A DNA stretch of 64,000 bases from Nemertoderma westbladi (lineage: Eukaryota > Xenacoelomorpha > Nemertodermatida > Nemertodermatidae): NCBI GenBank assembly GCA_032718475.1, contig JAUCBJ010001616.1, positions 98,909 through 162,908 on the forward strand, read 5' to 3'. The notes beneath the pieces were generated by a model. It ran no database searches. It was given only the letters and a program-made list of their open reading frames with translations, and had not been told where the DNA came from. The position numbers and the translations under genes are program-made. Within the stretch, counting starts at the first letter, position 1. Every line of letters starts with the position of its first letter. Below, in pieces: positions 1 through 10,108 of this stretch.

Positions 1-837
1 TCAACGAACCCTTTGACAATAGTTTAGTAAAGTAACAGAGATGATAAATAATAATTGTCACCAGTAAGCATTACAGATCTATATGGTCTTATGGTCAGGT
101 CAGGTATTCAGGTAATGCAGCATGCCGATCCTAGTAGTAGTACAGATCTTTTCACTGATTCTAAAAGAACTTTGGTACCCAAGTGTTTTGTTATACATCA
201 GATAGGTCCTTCCTATATATGGTATACAGACTGTTGTATATATTGGTGTAAACCCTACGCCGACCGATAATCAAAACCGACAAACATTATTGACGCTAAT
301 TAATGTTAATAATCAATTGAGGGAAAGGTACATCTTACAGTGGATTGTTATTCTAACCAAAACAATAAACAATATCTCATTGAGTGAATCAGTTACAGAT
401 TTATATTTGTCATTTGTCGGCAATGGTTGTTGGCTGTCGGTTATCGGCATAGCTTTTATACCCCATATTTATCCAGTTTTTTGCTTGGACATTATCCACT
501 TAATCGACCGACACTTCAATGGAAACAATTGTTCCTCTATTGATAAGCTACTTTCTGGAGTTTATTTCGAATATGGATAAGCCTGTCACTTGAACGTACT
601 GATCTATTAATCTTGCTAATTTAAAAGTTGTAAGAAGTTTGGGCAAGAAAACTTTATTGGAAACTTGATAAGTTGTTATCAAGTTATATTCTGATTATTA
701 ATTTATTATGACTAAGTAAGTAATTAAGTTATTAATCCTATTAAATCACCATTAATCCTTGCATCCCGCTCAAACCCCATTCTGCTAACTGCTAATAATT
801 GTTGTCTAATATATAATAACTGTTATATTATTTGCAG
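1..837. other. Intergenic/intronic sequence upstream of K2P exons
   Basis: No convincing exon is seen. Two short open frames (55-270 and 290-580) have no recognisable motif. Positions 115-141 repeat the 3' tail of a LINE family seen again near 20.64, 26.9 and 52.48 kb (GCAGCATGCCGAT followed by TAG triplets). Positions 318-378 resemble 30.17-30.23 kb (GAGGGAAAGG, then CTAACCAAAACAATAAAC), so a dispersed repeat is present. The missing first part of the K2P channel is either an exon I cannot recognise here or lies beyond the window. Confidence 0.5.
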
Positions 838-1717
838 AATTTGCATCACAAATGCGAAAAGTAATTATTAAAAATGAAGGATATCGAGAAAAATTTATGA
901 ATATGGGAGACGATCTACCTTATTCGTACTGGTTTATTTTCGAAGTAATAACCACAATAGGTAGGTATGGGTTAATTAATAATACTGACGGATAGTTGAG
1001 AAAATAATTTGTGATACTTTTCTGTAGTAAATACTGTTTTTAATACATTCTAAATGAACAGAAAGAAATGTATATATATATACATATTTATTTGTTTGTC
1101 CTTCAGGATATGGTGACGTGATACCTGGTTCTGTGTTGGGCAGACAATTGACAATTGTTATCGCTTTGTTTGGTATTCCACTGATGATTTATACACTGAA
1201 TGCATTCCGAGGAATCCACACATTCATTGGTTATTGTCTAGACGAAGTTATGTTTCATTTAAAGCCAAAATGGCTAACAGTACAAATGAGCACTGCGATC
1301 TCGGCAGTCGTCCATATAGTAACTTCCTATTTGCTTATATTTATATTGCCAGCGTTGTTATTCAAACGCATGGGATATAATTGGACTTACGAAATCGCTT
1401 ACTATACAACATTTATAACGTACAGTACTATAGGTTTGGGTGATTACATCCCAGGGGATGAGGAAATACAGGAAACACCCGAGCAAAAAGCAGGATGGCA
1501 TTCATTGGGAATTCTCTGGTCACTTATGGTGATGATGGTGGCGGCATTGTCATACTTTTCGTCATTAGTCAACGCGTTAGCTGGTGGTACCTTGAGGCAG
1601 CATCTGGGGCTGCATAAATGTAAGAAAGACCAGAGCCAAACCACCAGCTATTTCAATAACATAAGTGTTGGTCAGGATTCTGTCGACGACGCTTATCTCT
1701 TGTCGACGATATCGTGA
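838..1717 (+). CDS. Two-pore-domain potassium channel (K2P/KCNK family), last two exons
   Basis: Plasma-membrane K+ leak channel. Two exons are joined: 838-960 (after TTTGCAG) and 1107-1717 (after CTTCAG), with intron 961-1106 starting GTAGGT. The splice falls inside the first selectivity filter and restores TTIGYGD. The order of segments is first pore helix and filter; M2 around LTIVIALFGIPLMIY; M3 around IVTSYLLIFILPALLF; the second filter STIGLGDYIPG; and M4 around LWSLMVMMVAALSYF. A short hydrophilic C-tail ends at the TGA at 1715-1717. Two filters per chain define K2P channels, which work as dimers. The start codon, M1 and the extracellular cap are missing, so this is only the 3' part of the gene. 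The subfamily (TWIK, TASK or TREK) cannot be told from this part. The next coding unit downstream is a LINE on the opposite strand. Confidence 0.92.
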
Positions 1718-2021
1718 AGTTTTTGATATATTTAAAAATTTGATGAGACTTCTAGTTTCCGAGATATAACAATTAATGTGTATTTGTATTTCCTTTCCAT
1801 TATCGGGCACTAATGACCCATGCTACTGTACGTACATTTTTAATATACTAAACGAAACACATAACACAAAATTAATTACGGTTGGACCCTACAATCTATA
1901 ATTAAATTCACAGTGACCGACAATCGACCAAAGAAAAAAAGAACAAAAATGAAACCAATAGAACTTCATTATACACTATCATTACAAAGTGAAAAATGCA
2001 AAAAAAAAAACAAAAAAAAAA
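1718..2021. other. Intergenic, AT-rich
   Basis: This should hold the K2P 3' untranslated region, although no AATAAA is obvious. An A-rich tract at 2000-2022 (T-rich on the - strand) lies about where the - strand LINE should end. Confidence 0.4.
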
Positions 2022-2079
2022 AAATTTACGAGGGTGGATATTTATGGCCCAGTATTGCGAATATATTAATTATACAATA

Positions 2080-4230
2080 TTACACAGATAGAAGTACTTC
2101 CCAACGGTCCCGTAAAGTCGAGGACGTACAAATATTAAAACAAACTGAAAGTAAATCGTTACTAGAAGACGCTACTCGCCTTGCGAACGAGCCTGCCGCA
2201 ACCCTACATATTGCTACAAAAGCATTAACTCGATTATTTACAAAAATTGTATCCGCGTCATCACAGCGACAATACTTAAAAAGTAACCTGAACGCAGTAT
2301 TGTAGGCTACACGGACCTTACGTAGTTCCTCAACTCTAAATATACTCCACAATGAAGTACAATAAAGACTGTAACAATAAGTTTTAAATAGCGCTCGTTT
2401 CACTGGCAATGAGCAACCGCCAAAGAAGCGTGCTAACTGGTTACCATGGCGATAAAGAGAACGCTTAGCAACCATCATATCAGACTCATCTGACAGTGAA
2501 CTACTAAGTATGTGTCCTGGATAAGTAAGTTCTTTTACGCAAGGTATTATTTTACCACATAAATAAACATCCCCAGATCTACCTAGTTTACATGGGTGAT
2601 AATATAAACACTTAGATTTACCGGGGTTATACAGAATATCCGGATCGATACCATACTTTTCACAGATTCGTAATAGCACTCTCAGACCCTGTATACTGGG
2701 GGCCAAGACACAAAGGTCGTCGGCGTAAAGTAAGTTATTTATCCTACTGGACCCAACTTTACATCCTACAGAAGCACGATTTAATAATTTACTCAAATCA
2801 TTAAGATAAATGTTGAACAAAAGAGGAGACAACAATGAGCCTTGTCGTACAGAGTTACCGACACGAAAAACAGCTGAGGTAGCATTACCCCAGGTTACAG
2901 TTAGCACTTGGTTAGTGTACCAGTAGAATAAAATACGTACTATACACACGGGTACTTTGAGATTTAATAATTTCTGAAAAAGTTTGTAATAATTAACCCG
3001 ATCGAACGCTTTACAGGAGTCTAAGAATGCCACATAAACAGGCGAGTCACGAGAGATATATAAATGAACTGTGTCTTTAAGAACATATATACAAGTCTCG
3101 GTACCCAGTCCTGGACTAAAACCAAATTGATTGTCGGTCAATTTCGTTTTTTCCTTAATTCTACCAAATATACAAGATTCAAACACTTTAGCACAAATAT
3201 TAGATATATTTATAGGCCTATAATTATCCTTATCAGACAAAGAGGCATTCTTATTCTTTACAATAGGAAACAAAGCACAAACCATAAATGAACTAGGAAG
3301 ATATCCATGCGTTAATAATGCATTAAACAATAACGATAAAATAACACAGAGGTTATCACCGGCATACATAAAAAGTTCCGGACAGACGCCATCGGGCCCG
3401 GCGGCCTTCCCGCCATTCAGCCCCTCGATAGCCGATTTTACTTCGCGAGGGGAAACATGAGTTTTCCCCTCACCATCCCAATTTTCAAAGGTTTTCTTTA
3501 GAGACGAGATATCTTTCTCGTTGACGTCAACTGAGTTAAAAATACGTTCATAATTACCACGAAACAGATCAGCAATATCCGCGTCAGAATGAGCGTCACC
3601 AACTGAAGACGCTCTAGGGATTCTAGAATTAGTTATTTTCTGGGTTTGACGCCAAAAGTCCTTATTAGAAGCGAGAAATGAATTGGCCAATTTATCATTC
3701 CGAATCTCCTTCTCTCGGGCTCTACAGTTACGTAGAGCCAATTTATATTGAGCTGACGTTTTCCTTTTTACTTCCCAAAGCAACCCCGTTTTAGGGTTTC
3801 CATTTTCCCGCCAAATACGGAAGGCCTCACGAGAGGCCTCTCGTTTTTCTTTCACAAATTCATTCCAACCGGGGACCACTGGTTTGTTAGAGCCCCCCGT
3901 TTTAGAATCCCGAAAACATTCCGAACCAGAATTTTTCAAAATACGCATAACATTATCATGTAGCAACTGAAATTGTAACAAATGTGCCTCGTTGCAACAA
4001 TGTACATCAGAACAAATAATTACTTCGTGGGGCAATATAATATCAGAAAATAAAACATTAGTACGATCGGCATATGCACGTTTCATGTTATTATCTACTT
4101 TGTCCCAGAAGGGGGCGCTATAATTCTTACGTGAGTCATTATTCAAATTATTAGTTCCATTACAAAAATTATCACTGCGAAAAAATAAATTTGAATGAAA
4201 TAGGCATATGATCAAACTCTGACACCTCAT
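2080..4230 (-). CDS. LINE copy 1, reverse transcriptase part
   Basis: Target-primed reverse transcriptase. Motifs in order are GGKAAGPDGVCPELF, NYRPINISNICAKVFE, DNQFGFSPGLGTE, FLDSCKAFDRVNYYKL (first catalytic Asp), VRQGSLLSPLLFNIYLNDL and LLYADDLCVLAPS (catalytic Asp pair). About 200 residues follow up to the stop at 2080. The nominal ATG at 4230 lies in endonuclease DNA read out of frame, so the true N-terminus is the endonuclease frame; the shift is near the A6 run at 4180-4185. The catalytic residues are kept, so the copy is fairly young, but the frameshift probably inactivates it. Confidence 0.85.
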   Translation of the reverse strand: MRCQSLIICLFHSNLFFRSDNFCNGTNNLNNDSRKNYSAPFWDKVDNNMKRAYADRTNVLFSDIILPHEVIICSDVHCCNEAHLLQFQLLHDNVMRILKNSGSECFRDSKTGGSNKPVVPGWNEFVKEKREASREAFRIWRENGNPKTGLLWEVKRKTSAQYKLALRNCRAREKEIRNDKLANSFLASNKDFWRQTQKITNSRIPRASSVGDAHSDADIADLFRGNYERIFNSVDVNEKDISSLKKTFENWDGEGKTHVSPREVKSAIEGLNGGKAAGPDGVCPELFMYAGDNLCVILSLLFNALLTHGYLPSSFMVCALFPIVKNKNASLSDKDNYRPINISNICAKVFESCIFGRIKEKTKLTDNQFGFSPGLGTETCIYVLKDTVHLYISRDSPVYVAFLDSCKAFDRVNYYKLFQKLLNLKVPVCIVRILFYWYTNQVLTVTWGNATSAVFRVGNSVRQGSLLSPLLFNIYLNDLSKLLNRASVGCKVGSSRINNLLYADDLCVLAPSIQGLRVLLRICEKYGIDPDILYNPGKSKCLYYHPCKLGRSGDVYLCGKIIPCVKELTYPGHILSSSLSDESDMMVAKRSLYRHGNQLARFFGGCSLPVKRALFKTYCYSLYCTSLWSIFRVEELRKVRVAYNTAFRLLFKYCRCDDADTIFVNNRVNAFVAICRVAAGSFARRVASSSNDLLSVCFNICTSSTLRDRWEVLLSV

Positions 4231-4921
4231 ACAGTATCTTCATATCCAAAATTAACTTATGAAATTCGCAACTCGATATCACGTGGTCGAGCCAAGACAC
4301 GGTACCGTGTACATGGCTCGTGTATGTGAACGAGTTACTAGGTAACAAATGAGAGTCAGAAATATACAGCTTTTCACTGTCGCAAAATTTCATAAGTTCC
4401 TTGCCAAAGCTTCGGCGCGGGTCAGCGTTAAAGTCTCCCAATATACAGTTACTAGTAAAAGTATTAAAATCAATGATCGAACCACATTTACCCAATAATT
4501 CAGAGAAATGGTCCATATTATCGTTCGATTGGCACGGCATATAAACATTGAGAAAAAGGCTCTGTGGGCCATCCGGGGCGCCAACCCGCAGACCCATAAT
4601 ACGCTCCTCATTGAACTCCTGAAAATTAATATAAGGAGCCAATGGCTTGCGCCATAAAGCCGCCAAACCACCATGTGGCCTACCCACCCTCGGGCCGAGG
4701 GACAGGTCGACTGAGGAGACTCCCCTACCAAAAAAACTATCGTGGATAGAATTCAGTTTATGCAGATCTTGCTTTACCATCCAAGTTCCCTGTAAAAAAA
4801 CAATATCATGACTGTCTAGCAACTTAGTAACGTGGGGCAGGTTATTATCAATGCCATTACAGTTAAATGTACATATACGGAGCGAACTAGATATGGGTGC
4901 CATCACGCTTTCTGGGACCAT
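4172..4921 (-). CDS. LINE copy 1, endonuclease part (N-terminal 249 aa)
   Basis: Apurinic/apyrimidinic-type endonuclease that nicks target DNA to prime reverse transcription. Visible motifs are RICTFNCNGI at the start of the fold, HDIVFLQGTW, CILGDFNADPRR (catalytic Asp/Asn), SWLDHVISS and SEFDHMPISF (terminal Asp-His pair). ATG is at 4921. The glutamate usually found near residue 45 (the FLQE position) reads FLQG here, so the metal-binding Glu may be lost. The frame ends shortly after the DHMP motif because of a frameshift into the reverse transcriptase frame, so this is the first part of a broken polyprotein. Confidence 0.8.
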   Translation of the reverse strand: MVPESVMAPISSSLRICTFNCNGIDNNLPHVTKLLDSHDIVFLQGTWMVKQDLHKLNSIHDSFFGRGVSSVDLSLGPRVGRPHGGLAALWRKPLAPYINFQEFNEERIMGLRVGAPDGPQSLFLNVYMPCQSNDNMDHFSELLGKCGSIIDFNTFTSNCILGDFNADPRRSFGKELMKFCDSEKLYISDSHLLPSNSFTYTSHVHGTVSWLDHVISSCEFHKLILDMKILYEVSEFDHMPISFKFIFSQ

Positions 4922-4975
4922 AGAACGAGCCTGGGCCCCAATACTCGTACGGCTTTATGTGTAACACGCCAGTGT

Positions 4976-5410
4976 AAATATTATTAATATCCTATTGAAT
5001 CACAGCTTATTGTGAAATTAATTAAATTATTCTGGAACATCACCAATTTGCTACTTACTTTTCCCTACTGTTCCTTTTGTTTGGCTTGTGTTATGTAAAT
5101 TTAGGTAGAATTTCCATGAATAAACATACATAAGCAAAATAAAATTTTGTAGACTTTTTTTTGTCATTAATAAGGTAATATAGAATCCAAAATATGTGGT
5201 TCGGATTGATTGCGAAATACTTATGGGTTTTTTGCTAGATTGACTCGACTATAAGCCTTTACATTACAATTGAGCTTACCCTGAGTTGATGACAGTATTG
5301 TAACGATGACAATTAGGCCCTATAGATACATACGATATATAAATAATGTACTGCTTGACATTACACTAACTGGCTGAATAGAGATAGAACTATAATAATA
5401 TAATAATAAT
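4976..5410. other. AT-rich intergenic
   Basis: No gene or recognisable element is seen. It ends in a TAATAATAAT stretch that abuts the inverted-repeat element starting near 5411. Confidence 0.4.
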
Positions 5411-5642
5411 AGTAGTAATGGTTTACCCTATTTCTGCGACAGTTTAGTCCAACTTCACACCTTGGGTGTTAAGTAGGTCATTAATTAATTAACCAATTAA
5501 TTAATTGGTCGATTAAACAATTAATTAATTGTTTAATCAATCGATTTGTATCAAATAATGTTGCCAAAGGCAATTTAATTTGACACAAATCAATCAGATA
5601 GGGACGCGCGATGAATAAATTGTACTACAGCAAACGAAATAT
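5411..5642 (+). repeat. Left terminal inverted repeat of the 6.1-kb element
   Basis: Matches 11299-11527 in reverse complement, with small differences (TTTACCC versus TTTGCCA near the tip). It contains nested palindromic TTAATTAATT / CGATTAAACAATTAATT tracts. Confidence 0.75.
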
Positions 5643-5728
5643 CGAGGCCCAAAACATAAATTACCCTCACACGAAAATAAAGTGGCCCCAGTTTGGCCCC
5701 GAGTCATCCCTCAATAATCTATGGCTGG

Positions 5729-6233
5729 TTGGGATCTTATTAGCCGTAGCATAACTAACCCAAACATCAATGCGTGAATGGGGCCTGCTACAGAGTTTAA
5801 ATTATTCAAACCCACAGCTTCGTTATTATATCAATTCATCCAAGAAATTAGAATAAACATCTGGTATGGCAATAGTTTGCATTCTTTCATATTGTGCAGT
5901 TTACGCATGCATTAGCTCAACAACAAAGCCCTACCCAAACGCCATGTGTCAAATTAATTCCCAACCATATCTATACCACAGTGGATACTGCAGTTTTATT
6001 GTTTGAAAATATGCCTAACCCCTCACGCGCCGTTGGACTCTTATTAGCCGTAGCATGACTAACCCAAACATCAATGCGTGAATGGGGCCTGCGTGAATGG
6101 GGCCTGCCACAGAGTTTAAATTATTCAAACCTTCAGCTTCGTTATTACATCAATTCGCCTAAGAAAATTATAATAAACATCTGCTCTTGCAATAGATTGC
6201 ATTCTTTCGCATTGTACTTTATGAAGCAGTCCA
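5729..6233 (+). repeat. Duplicated subterminal repeat, left arm
   Basis: A unit starting near TCTTATTAGCCGTAGCAT and running past CAATGCGTGAATGGGG, ATTATTCAAAC and AATAAACATCTG is present at 5736-5890 and again at 6039-6210. An inverted copy lies at 10150-10360. Within the second copy the segment GCGTGAATGGGGCCT is itself doubled at 6074-6103. Confidence 0.7.
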
Positions 6234-6832
6234 CTCGCGTCTGACCGCACATAATTAAATAAGGCCCTCTTTTAATACATAAGTTATATACAGTTTATCT
6301 TAAATTTATTGAATTTGTTTTTATTTACAACCCTAATTGTTCTACCGTATTATAATTTATGTTTTATTATAACAAGCTATACCCTGTTAATCTTTATTAA
6401 TTTTATTTGTACTGAAGTTTTCGAGGGCGCTGTTTCCAATGGTCCTACTCTCAAAGCGATCTAACCTACTGTATAATTAATTACTTAAGTCTGCGAGGTA
6501 TGCGTAAGTAACAAATCTCGTTTACCAGTTTTCCTTAAAAACTATGAATCTATATTGCTTAAGAGTTCTGAGGGGTGAGCCATGAGGCAAGGTGTTTGAT
6601 ACTTTTTAGATATATTATTACTTAATTTTGACCCCCCAGACGGTATCTATTACAATATAGGCTATATCTTTTTGCGGAGTCACAGAGTAGTCTGAAGATC
6701 CGAGTCTGCTGCTAGAGGGTGAAATGTCTCAAAGTGAAAATCATACAGTAACTATGAATTGGTTGCTAGGCAATAATACTACATTTTGTATAGTTAGGCC
6801 TATTGCTGATCGAACGAAAACTGCCCTGGTCC

Positions 6833-6900
6833 ATGTGAGGATCGAACCCACGACCTACTGGAGATGTGAATTCAAAGCAACCACTACACCAAGGTGGAAC
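6833..6900 (-). repeat. tRNA-like SINE head (left arm)
   Basis: Read on the - strand it carries an A-box match TGGTGTAGTGG (6881-6891) and a B-box match GGTTCGATCC (around 6839-6849) at tRNA-like spacing. The T-arm can pair, while the acceptor stem pairs only partly, so this is a tRNA-derived RNA polymerase III promoter and not an intact tRNA gene. Confidence 0.55.
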
Positions 6901-6964
6901 AGTAACGTTCGAATTTGTTCGTTAACGTTCGAATTTGTAAGACTCTGATTTAAGACCTGAGGCA

Positions 6965-7553
6965 CTCCCCACAACCACAGCCACAGCCACAACCACAGCC
7001 ACAACCACAGCCACAGCCACAGCCACAGCCACAACCACAGCCACAGCCACAGCCACAACCACAGCCACAGCCACAGCCACAGCCACAGCCACAGCCACAA
7101 CCACAGCCACAACCACAGCCACAGCCACAACCACACCCACAGCCACAACCACAGCCACAGCCACAGCCACAACCACAGCCACAGCCACAACCACAGCCAC
7201 AACCACAGCCACAGCCACAACCACACCCACAACCACAGCCACAGCCACAGCCACAACCACAGCCACAGCCACAGCCACAACCACAGCCACAGCCACAGCC
7301 ACAGCCACAGCCACAACCACAGCCACAGCCACAACCACAGCCACAGCCACAACCACAACCACAGCCACAGCCACAGCCACAACCACAGCCACAGCCACAG
7401 CCACAACCACAGCCACAGCCACAGCCACAACCACAGCCACAGCCACAGCCACAACCACAACCACAGCCACACCCACAGCCACAGCCACAGCCACAACCAC
7501 AGCCACAGCCACAGCCACAACCACAGCCACAACCACAGCCACAACCACAGCCT
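6965..7553 (+). repeat. (CCACAG/CCACAA)n array
   Basis: About 590 bp of 6-bp units CCACAG with interspersed CCACAA and rare CCACCC-type variants. It is the inverted counterpart of the array at 9155-9967. Long open frames on the - strand (Leu-Trp and Val-Ala repeats) are by-products of the 6-bp period. Confidence 0.95.
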
Positions 7554-7656
7554 CACCTTCACCCACTTTATTGTTAAATACGCCTGAGAAAAATTCAAGA
7601 AACATCTGGTTTACAATAGATTATTCTTTTTTCACAACTCCATTCTAGCCTCCCTC

Positions 7657-7664
7657 TATAAAAG
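7657..7664 (+). promoter_or_regulatory. TATA box of the acidic zinc-finger gene
   Basis: TATAAAAG lies in a C-rich context, 140 bp upstream of the ATG at 7804, with a TCATTCATTCTC stretch downstream that could hold the transcription start. Confidence 0.5.
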
Positions 7665-7803
7665 CCCCCATTCACCGCATTCTCATTCATTCTCTAATTT
7701 TTATTTTTAAAAGTTTTATTTATTTTCATAAAAGTTTTATTTATTTAAAATTTTGTAAAATCATTCAGCGAAAATTCATAATATCAATTGACATTGCTAT
7801 ATA

Positions 7804-8562
7804 ATGCCTAGCTATGAAAGATGTTTGGTTTGTAATAAAGAAATGAGACGAGACAGTATATCCCGTCATATGAGTATACATAGAAAGGAAGGTGTAATGG
7901 AACCATTACCAAAGAAATTAAAAAATAATGATGATATTTTTAGTGAAGAAGAAAACAAAAAGAGAGTTGAGAGTGATTTTCTAGAGATTAAACAAATGAT
8001 GAAACATAAATTCGAGAAAATCATGAATATTTTGAAGAATATACAGAAACAGCCACATAGTGAAAAGGACGATGAGAGTGAGGAAGAGAATAAATCAGAG
8101 GAAAGTGAGAATGATGAAACGGAGAGTGAGATAGAGAAAGAAGAAAATGAGAGTGGTGGTGAAGAAAATGAGAGCGAGAAAGAAGTCGAGGAACATGAAA
8201 GTGGTGAGGATAATGACTCAGATAATGAGGAGATATTAAGACATGTATTAGGAAATAAAAATAAATTGCAGAAAATAATTAGACAATTGAATGAAATGCA
8301 GAAACATTCGCATAAGGAGAGTGATAATGATGGAAATGAGAGTGATGAGGATGAATCGGAGGAGAGTAGCGATGACAGTGAGGAAGAATCAAAGGAGGGT
8401 AGCGATGACAGTGAGGAAGCATCAGAGGAGAATGACAATGAAAATGGACAGAAAATCAGAGTAGGGAATGGAAAAGTTATATCTCCGGCAACTGTTGTAT
8501 ATCGACCTAGGATTATGAACAGTAACAGTCGTACAGTTAGTGCGAGACAGTGCAGAAGATAA
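7804..8562 (+). CDS. Element-encoded acidic protein with N-terminal C2H2-like zinc finger
   Basis: Function unknown; I do not recognise the family. The 252-residue product has a C2H2-like finger at residues 7-26 (Cys7, Cys10, His22, His26; an 11-residue loop instead of the usual 12). A basic/amphipathic stretch with EIKQMMKHKFEKIMNILKNI (about 60-80) could form a coiled coil. Then come very acidic Glu/Ser/Asp repeats (about 85-215) and a short basic C-tail with the motif VVYRPRIMNSNSRTV. It is intronless, with TATA upstream and AATAAA downstream, and lies in the unique centre of the inverted-repeat element. The present stop arises at the join of a 283-bp tandem duplication; the ancestral C-terminus is seen at the end of the second copy (stop at 8835-8837). 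It could bind DNA or chromatin, but that is inference. Confidence 0.65.
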   Translation: MPSYERCLVCNKEMRRDSISRHMSIHRKEGVMEPLPKKLKNNDDIFSEEENKKRVESDFLEIKQMMKHKFEKIMNILKNIQKQPHSEKDDESEEENKSEESENDETESEIEKEENESGGEENESEKEVEEHESGEDNDSDNEEILRHVLGNKNKLQKIIRQLNEMQKHSHKESDNDGNESDEDESEESSDDSEEESKEGSDDSEEASEENDNENGQKIRVGNGKVISPATVVYRPRIMNSNSRTVSARQCRR

Positions 8563-8837
8563 TTAGACAATTGAATGAAATGCAGAAACATTCGCATAAG
8601 GAGAGTGATAATGATGGAAATGAGAGTGATGGGGATGAATCGGAGGAGAGTAGCGATGACAGTGAGGAAGAATCAGAGGAGAGTAGCGATGACAGTGAGG
8701 AAGCATCAGAGGAGAATGACAATGAAAATGGACAGAAAATCAGAGTAGGGAATGGAAAAGTTATATCTCCAGCAACTGTTGTATATCGACCTAGGATTAT
8801 GAACAGTAACAGTCGTACAGTTAATGCGAGACATTAA
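8269..8837 (+). repeat. 283-bp tandem duplication within the acidic gene
   Basis: GCAGAAAATAATTAGAC at 8269 and GCAGAAGATAATTAGAC at 8552 start two near-identical copies. The second covers the C-terminal third of the gene and ends with the original stop. The few differences indicate a recent event. Confidence 0.85.
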
Positions 8838-8927
8838 TTATAACCGAAATATTGTATATGTTTGAAATATTTATTATATTTAGTCGTATTAATTATGTAA
8901 TTTCATAATAATATGCTTAATTAAACA

Positions 8928-8933
8928 AATAAA
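8928..8933 (+). terminator. Polyadenylation signal AATAAA
   Basis: AATAAA lies about 90 bp after the second-copy stop codon, followed by a GT-rich stretch (TTTTGTGTGGTGGTGGG) typical of a downstream cleavage element. Confidence 0.55.
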
Positions 8934-9154
8934 GTCAACTTGATCCTGAGTTCTGAGTCGTTTTGTGTGGTGGTGGGTAATTGTATTTGTAATTTTAATT
9001 TGTGTAATGGTCTAATATATATTATATATTATAAACCACTATAAATGATCAGTCCTGTCTGATCCTATTTTAAATGCATAATGAATGAGTAACCAAAACA
9101 TCAAATTAGTTAAACATTTTGACAACAGATAAACAAATATTCTCCTGTGGGGAG

Positions 9155-9967
9155 AAGTGGTGGCTGTGGTTGTGGCTGTGGTTGTGGCTGTGGTTGTGGC
9201 TGTGGCTGTGGTTGTGGCTGTGGCTGTGGTTGTGGCTGTGGCTGTGGTTGTGGCTGTGGCTGTGGTTGTGGCTGTGGCTGTGGCTGTGGCTGTGGTTGTG
9301 GCTGTGGCTGTGGTTGTGGCTGTGGCTGTGGCTGTGGCTGTGGCTGTGGCTATGGCTGTGGCTGTGGCTGTAGCTGTGGCTGTGGTTGTGGCTGTGGCTG
9401 TGGTTGTGGCTGTGGCTGTGGCTGTGGTTGTGGCTGTGGTTGTGGCTGTGGCTGTGGTTGTGGCTGTGGCTGTGGTTGTGGCTGTGGCTGTGGCTGTGGT
9501 TGTGGCTGTGGCTGTGGTTGTGGCTGTGGCTGTGGCTGTGGCTGTGGCTGTGGTTGTGGCTGTGGCTGTGGCTGTGGTTGTGGCTGTGGCTGTGGCTGTG
9601 GCTGTGGCTGTGGTTGTGGCTGTGGCTGTGGTTGTGGCTGTGGCTGTGGCTGTGGCTGTGGCTGTGGTTGTGGCTGTGGCTGTGGCTGTGGTTGTGGCTG
9701 TGGCTGTGGCTGTGGCTGTGGCTGTGGCTGTGGTAATGGCTGTGGCTGTGGCTGTAGCTGTGGCTGTGGTTGTGGCTGTGGCTGTAGCTGTGGCTGTGGT
9801 TGTGGCTGTGGCTGTGGTTGTGGCTGTGGTTGTGGCTGTGGTTGTGGCTGTGGCTGTGGCTGTGGTTGTGGCTGTGGCTGTGGCTGTGGCTGTGGTTGTG
9901 GCTGTGGCTGTGGTTGTGGTTGTGGCTGTGGTTGTGGCTGTGGCTGTGGCTGTGGCTGTGGTTGTGG
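9155..9967 (+). repeat. (TGTGGC/TGTGGT)n array
   Basis: About 810 bp of 6-bp units, the reverse complement of the CCACAG/CCACAA array at 6965-7553. The flanks match as inverted repeats too: GGGGAGTGCATCAGGTC at 9965 against GACCTGAGGCACTCCCC at 6953. The order of G and T variants is not a mirror of the left array, so the two have expanded separately. Confidence 0.95.
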
Positions 9968-10037
9968 GGAGTGCATCAGGTCTTAAATCAGAGTCTTACA
10001 AATTCGAACGTTAACGAACAAATTCAAACGTTACTGT

Positions 10038-10108
10038 TTCACCTTGGTGTAGTGGTTGCTTTGAATTCACATCTCCCGCATGTCATGGGTTCAACCCTCA
10101 CATGGACT
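10038..10108 (+). repeat. tRNA-like SINE head (right arm)
   Basis: A-box TGGTGTAGTGG at 10045-10055 and B-box GTTCAACCC at 10089-10097, 33 bp apart, as in tRNA genes. It is the inverted partner of the copy at 6833-6900. The acceptor stem is imperfect. Confidence 0.55.

Larger units (their letters stand above)
2022..4975 (-). mobile_element. Non-LTR retrotransposon (LINE copy 1)
   Basis: A - strand element with an apurinic endonuclease domain followed by a reverse transcriptase domain and no RNase H. It is the best-preserved copy of a family also present at 14.0-20.0 kb: both share the motif GRPHGGLAALWRK / GRPYGGLAFLWRK and a similar C-terminal region. The 5' limit near 4975 and the 3' limit near 2022 are estimates from the end of coding sequence and the T-rich tract. 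Clade placement (CR1/Jockey-like group) is inferred from domain order only. Confidence 0.8.

Noticed and set aside
8550-8837. Separate 95-aa acidic gene
   Set aside because: It is the second copy of the 283-bp duplication and has no ATG or promoter of its own.
6855-10014. Leu-Trp, Val-Ala, Gly-Cys and Pro-Gln repeat proteins
   Set aside because: Translations of the CCACAG/CCACAA hexanucleotide arrays in different frames, with no independent coding evidence.
10038-10108. Functional tRNA gene
   Set aside because: A and B boxes are good but the acceptor stem pairs poorly and the mirror copy has decayed differently; a tRNA-derived SINE head is more likely.
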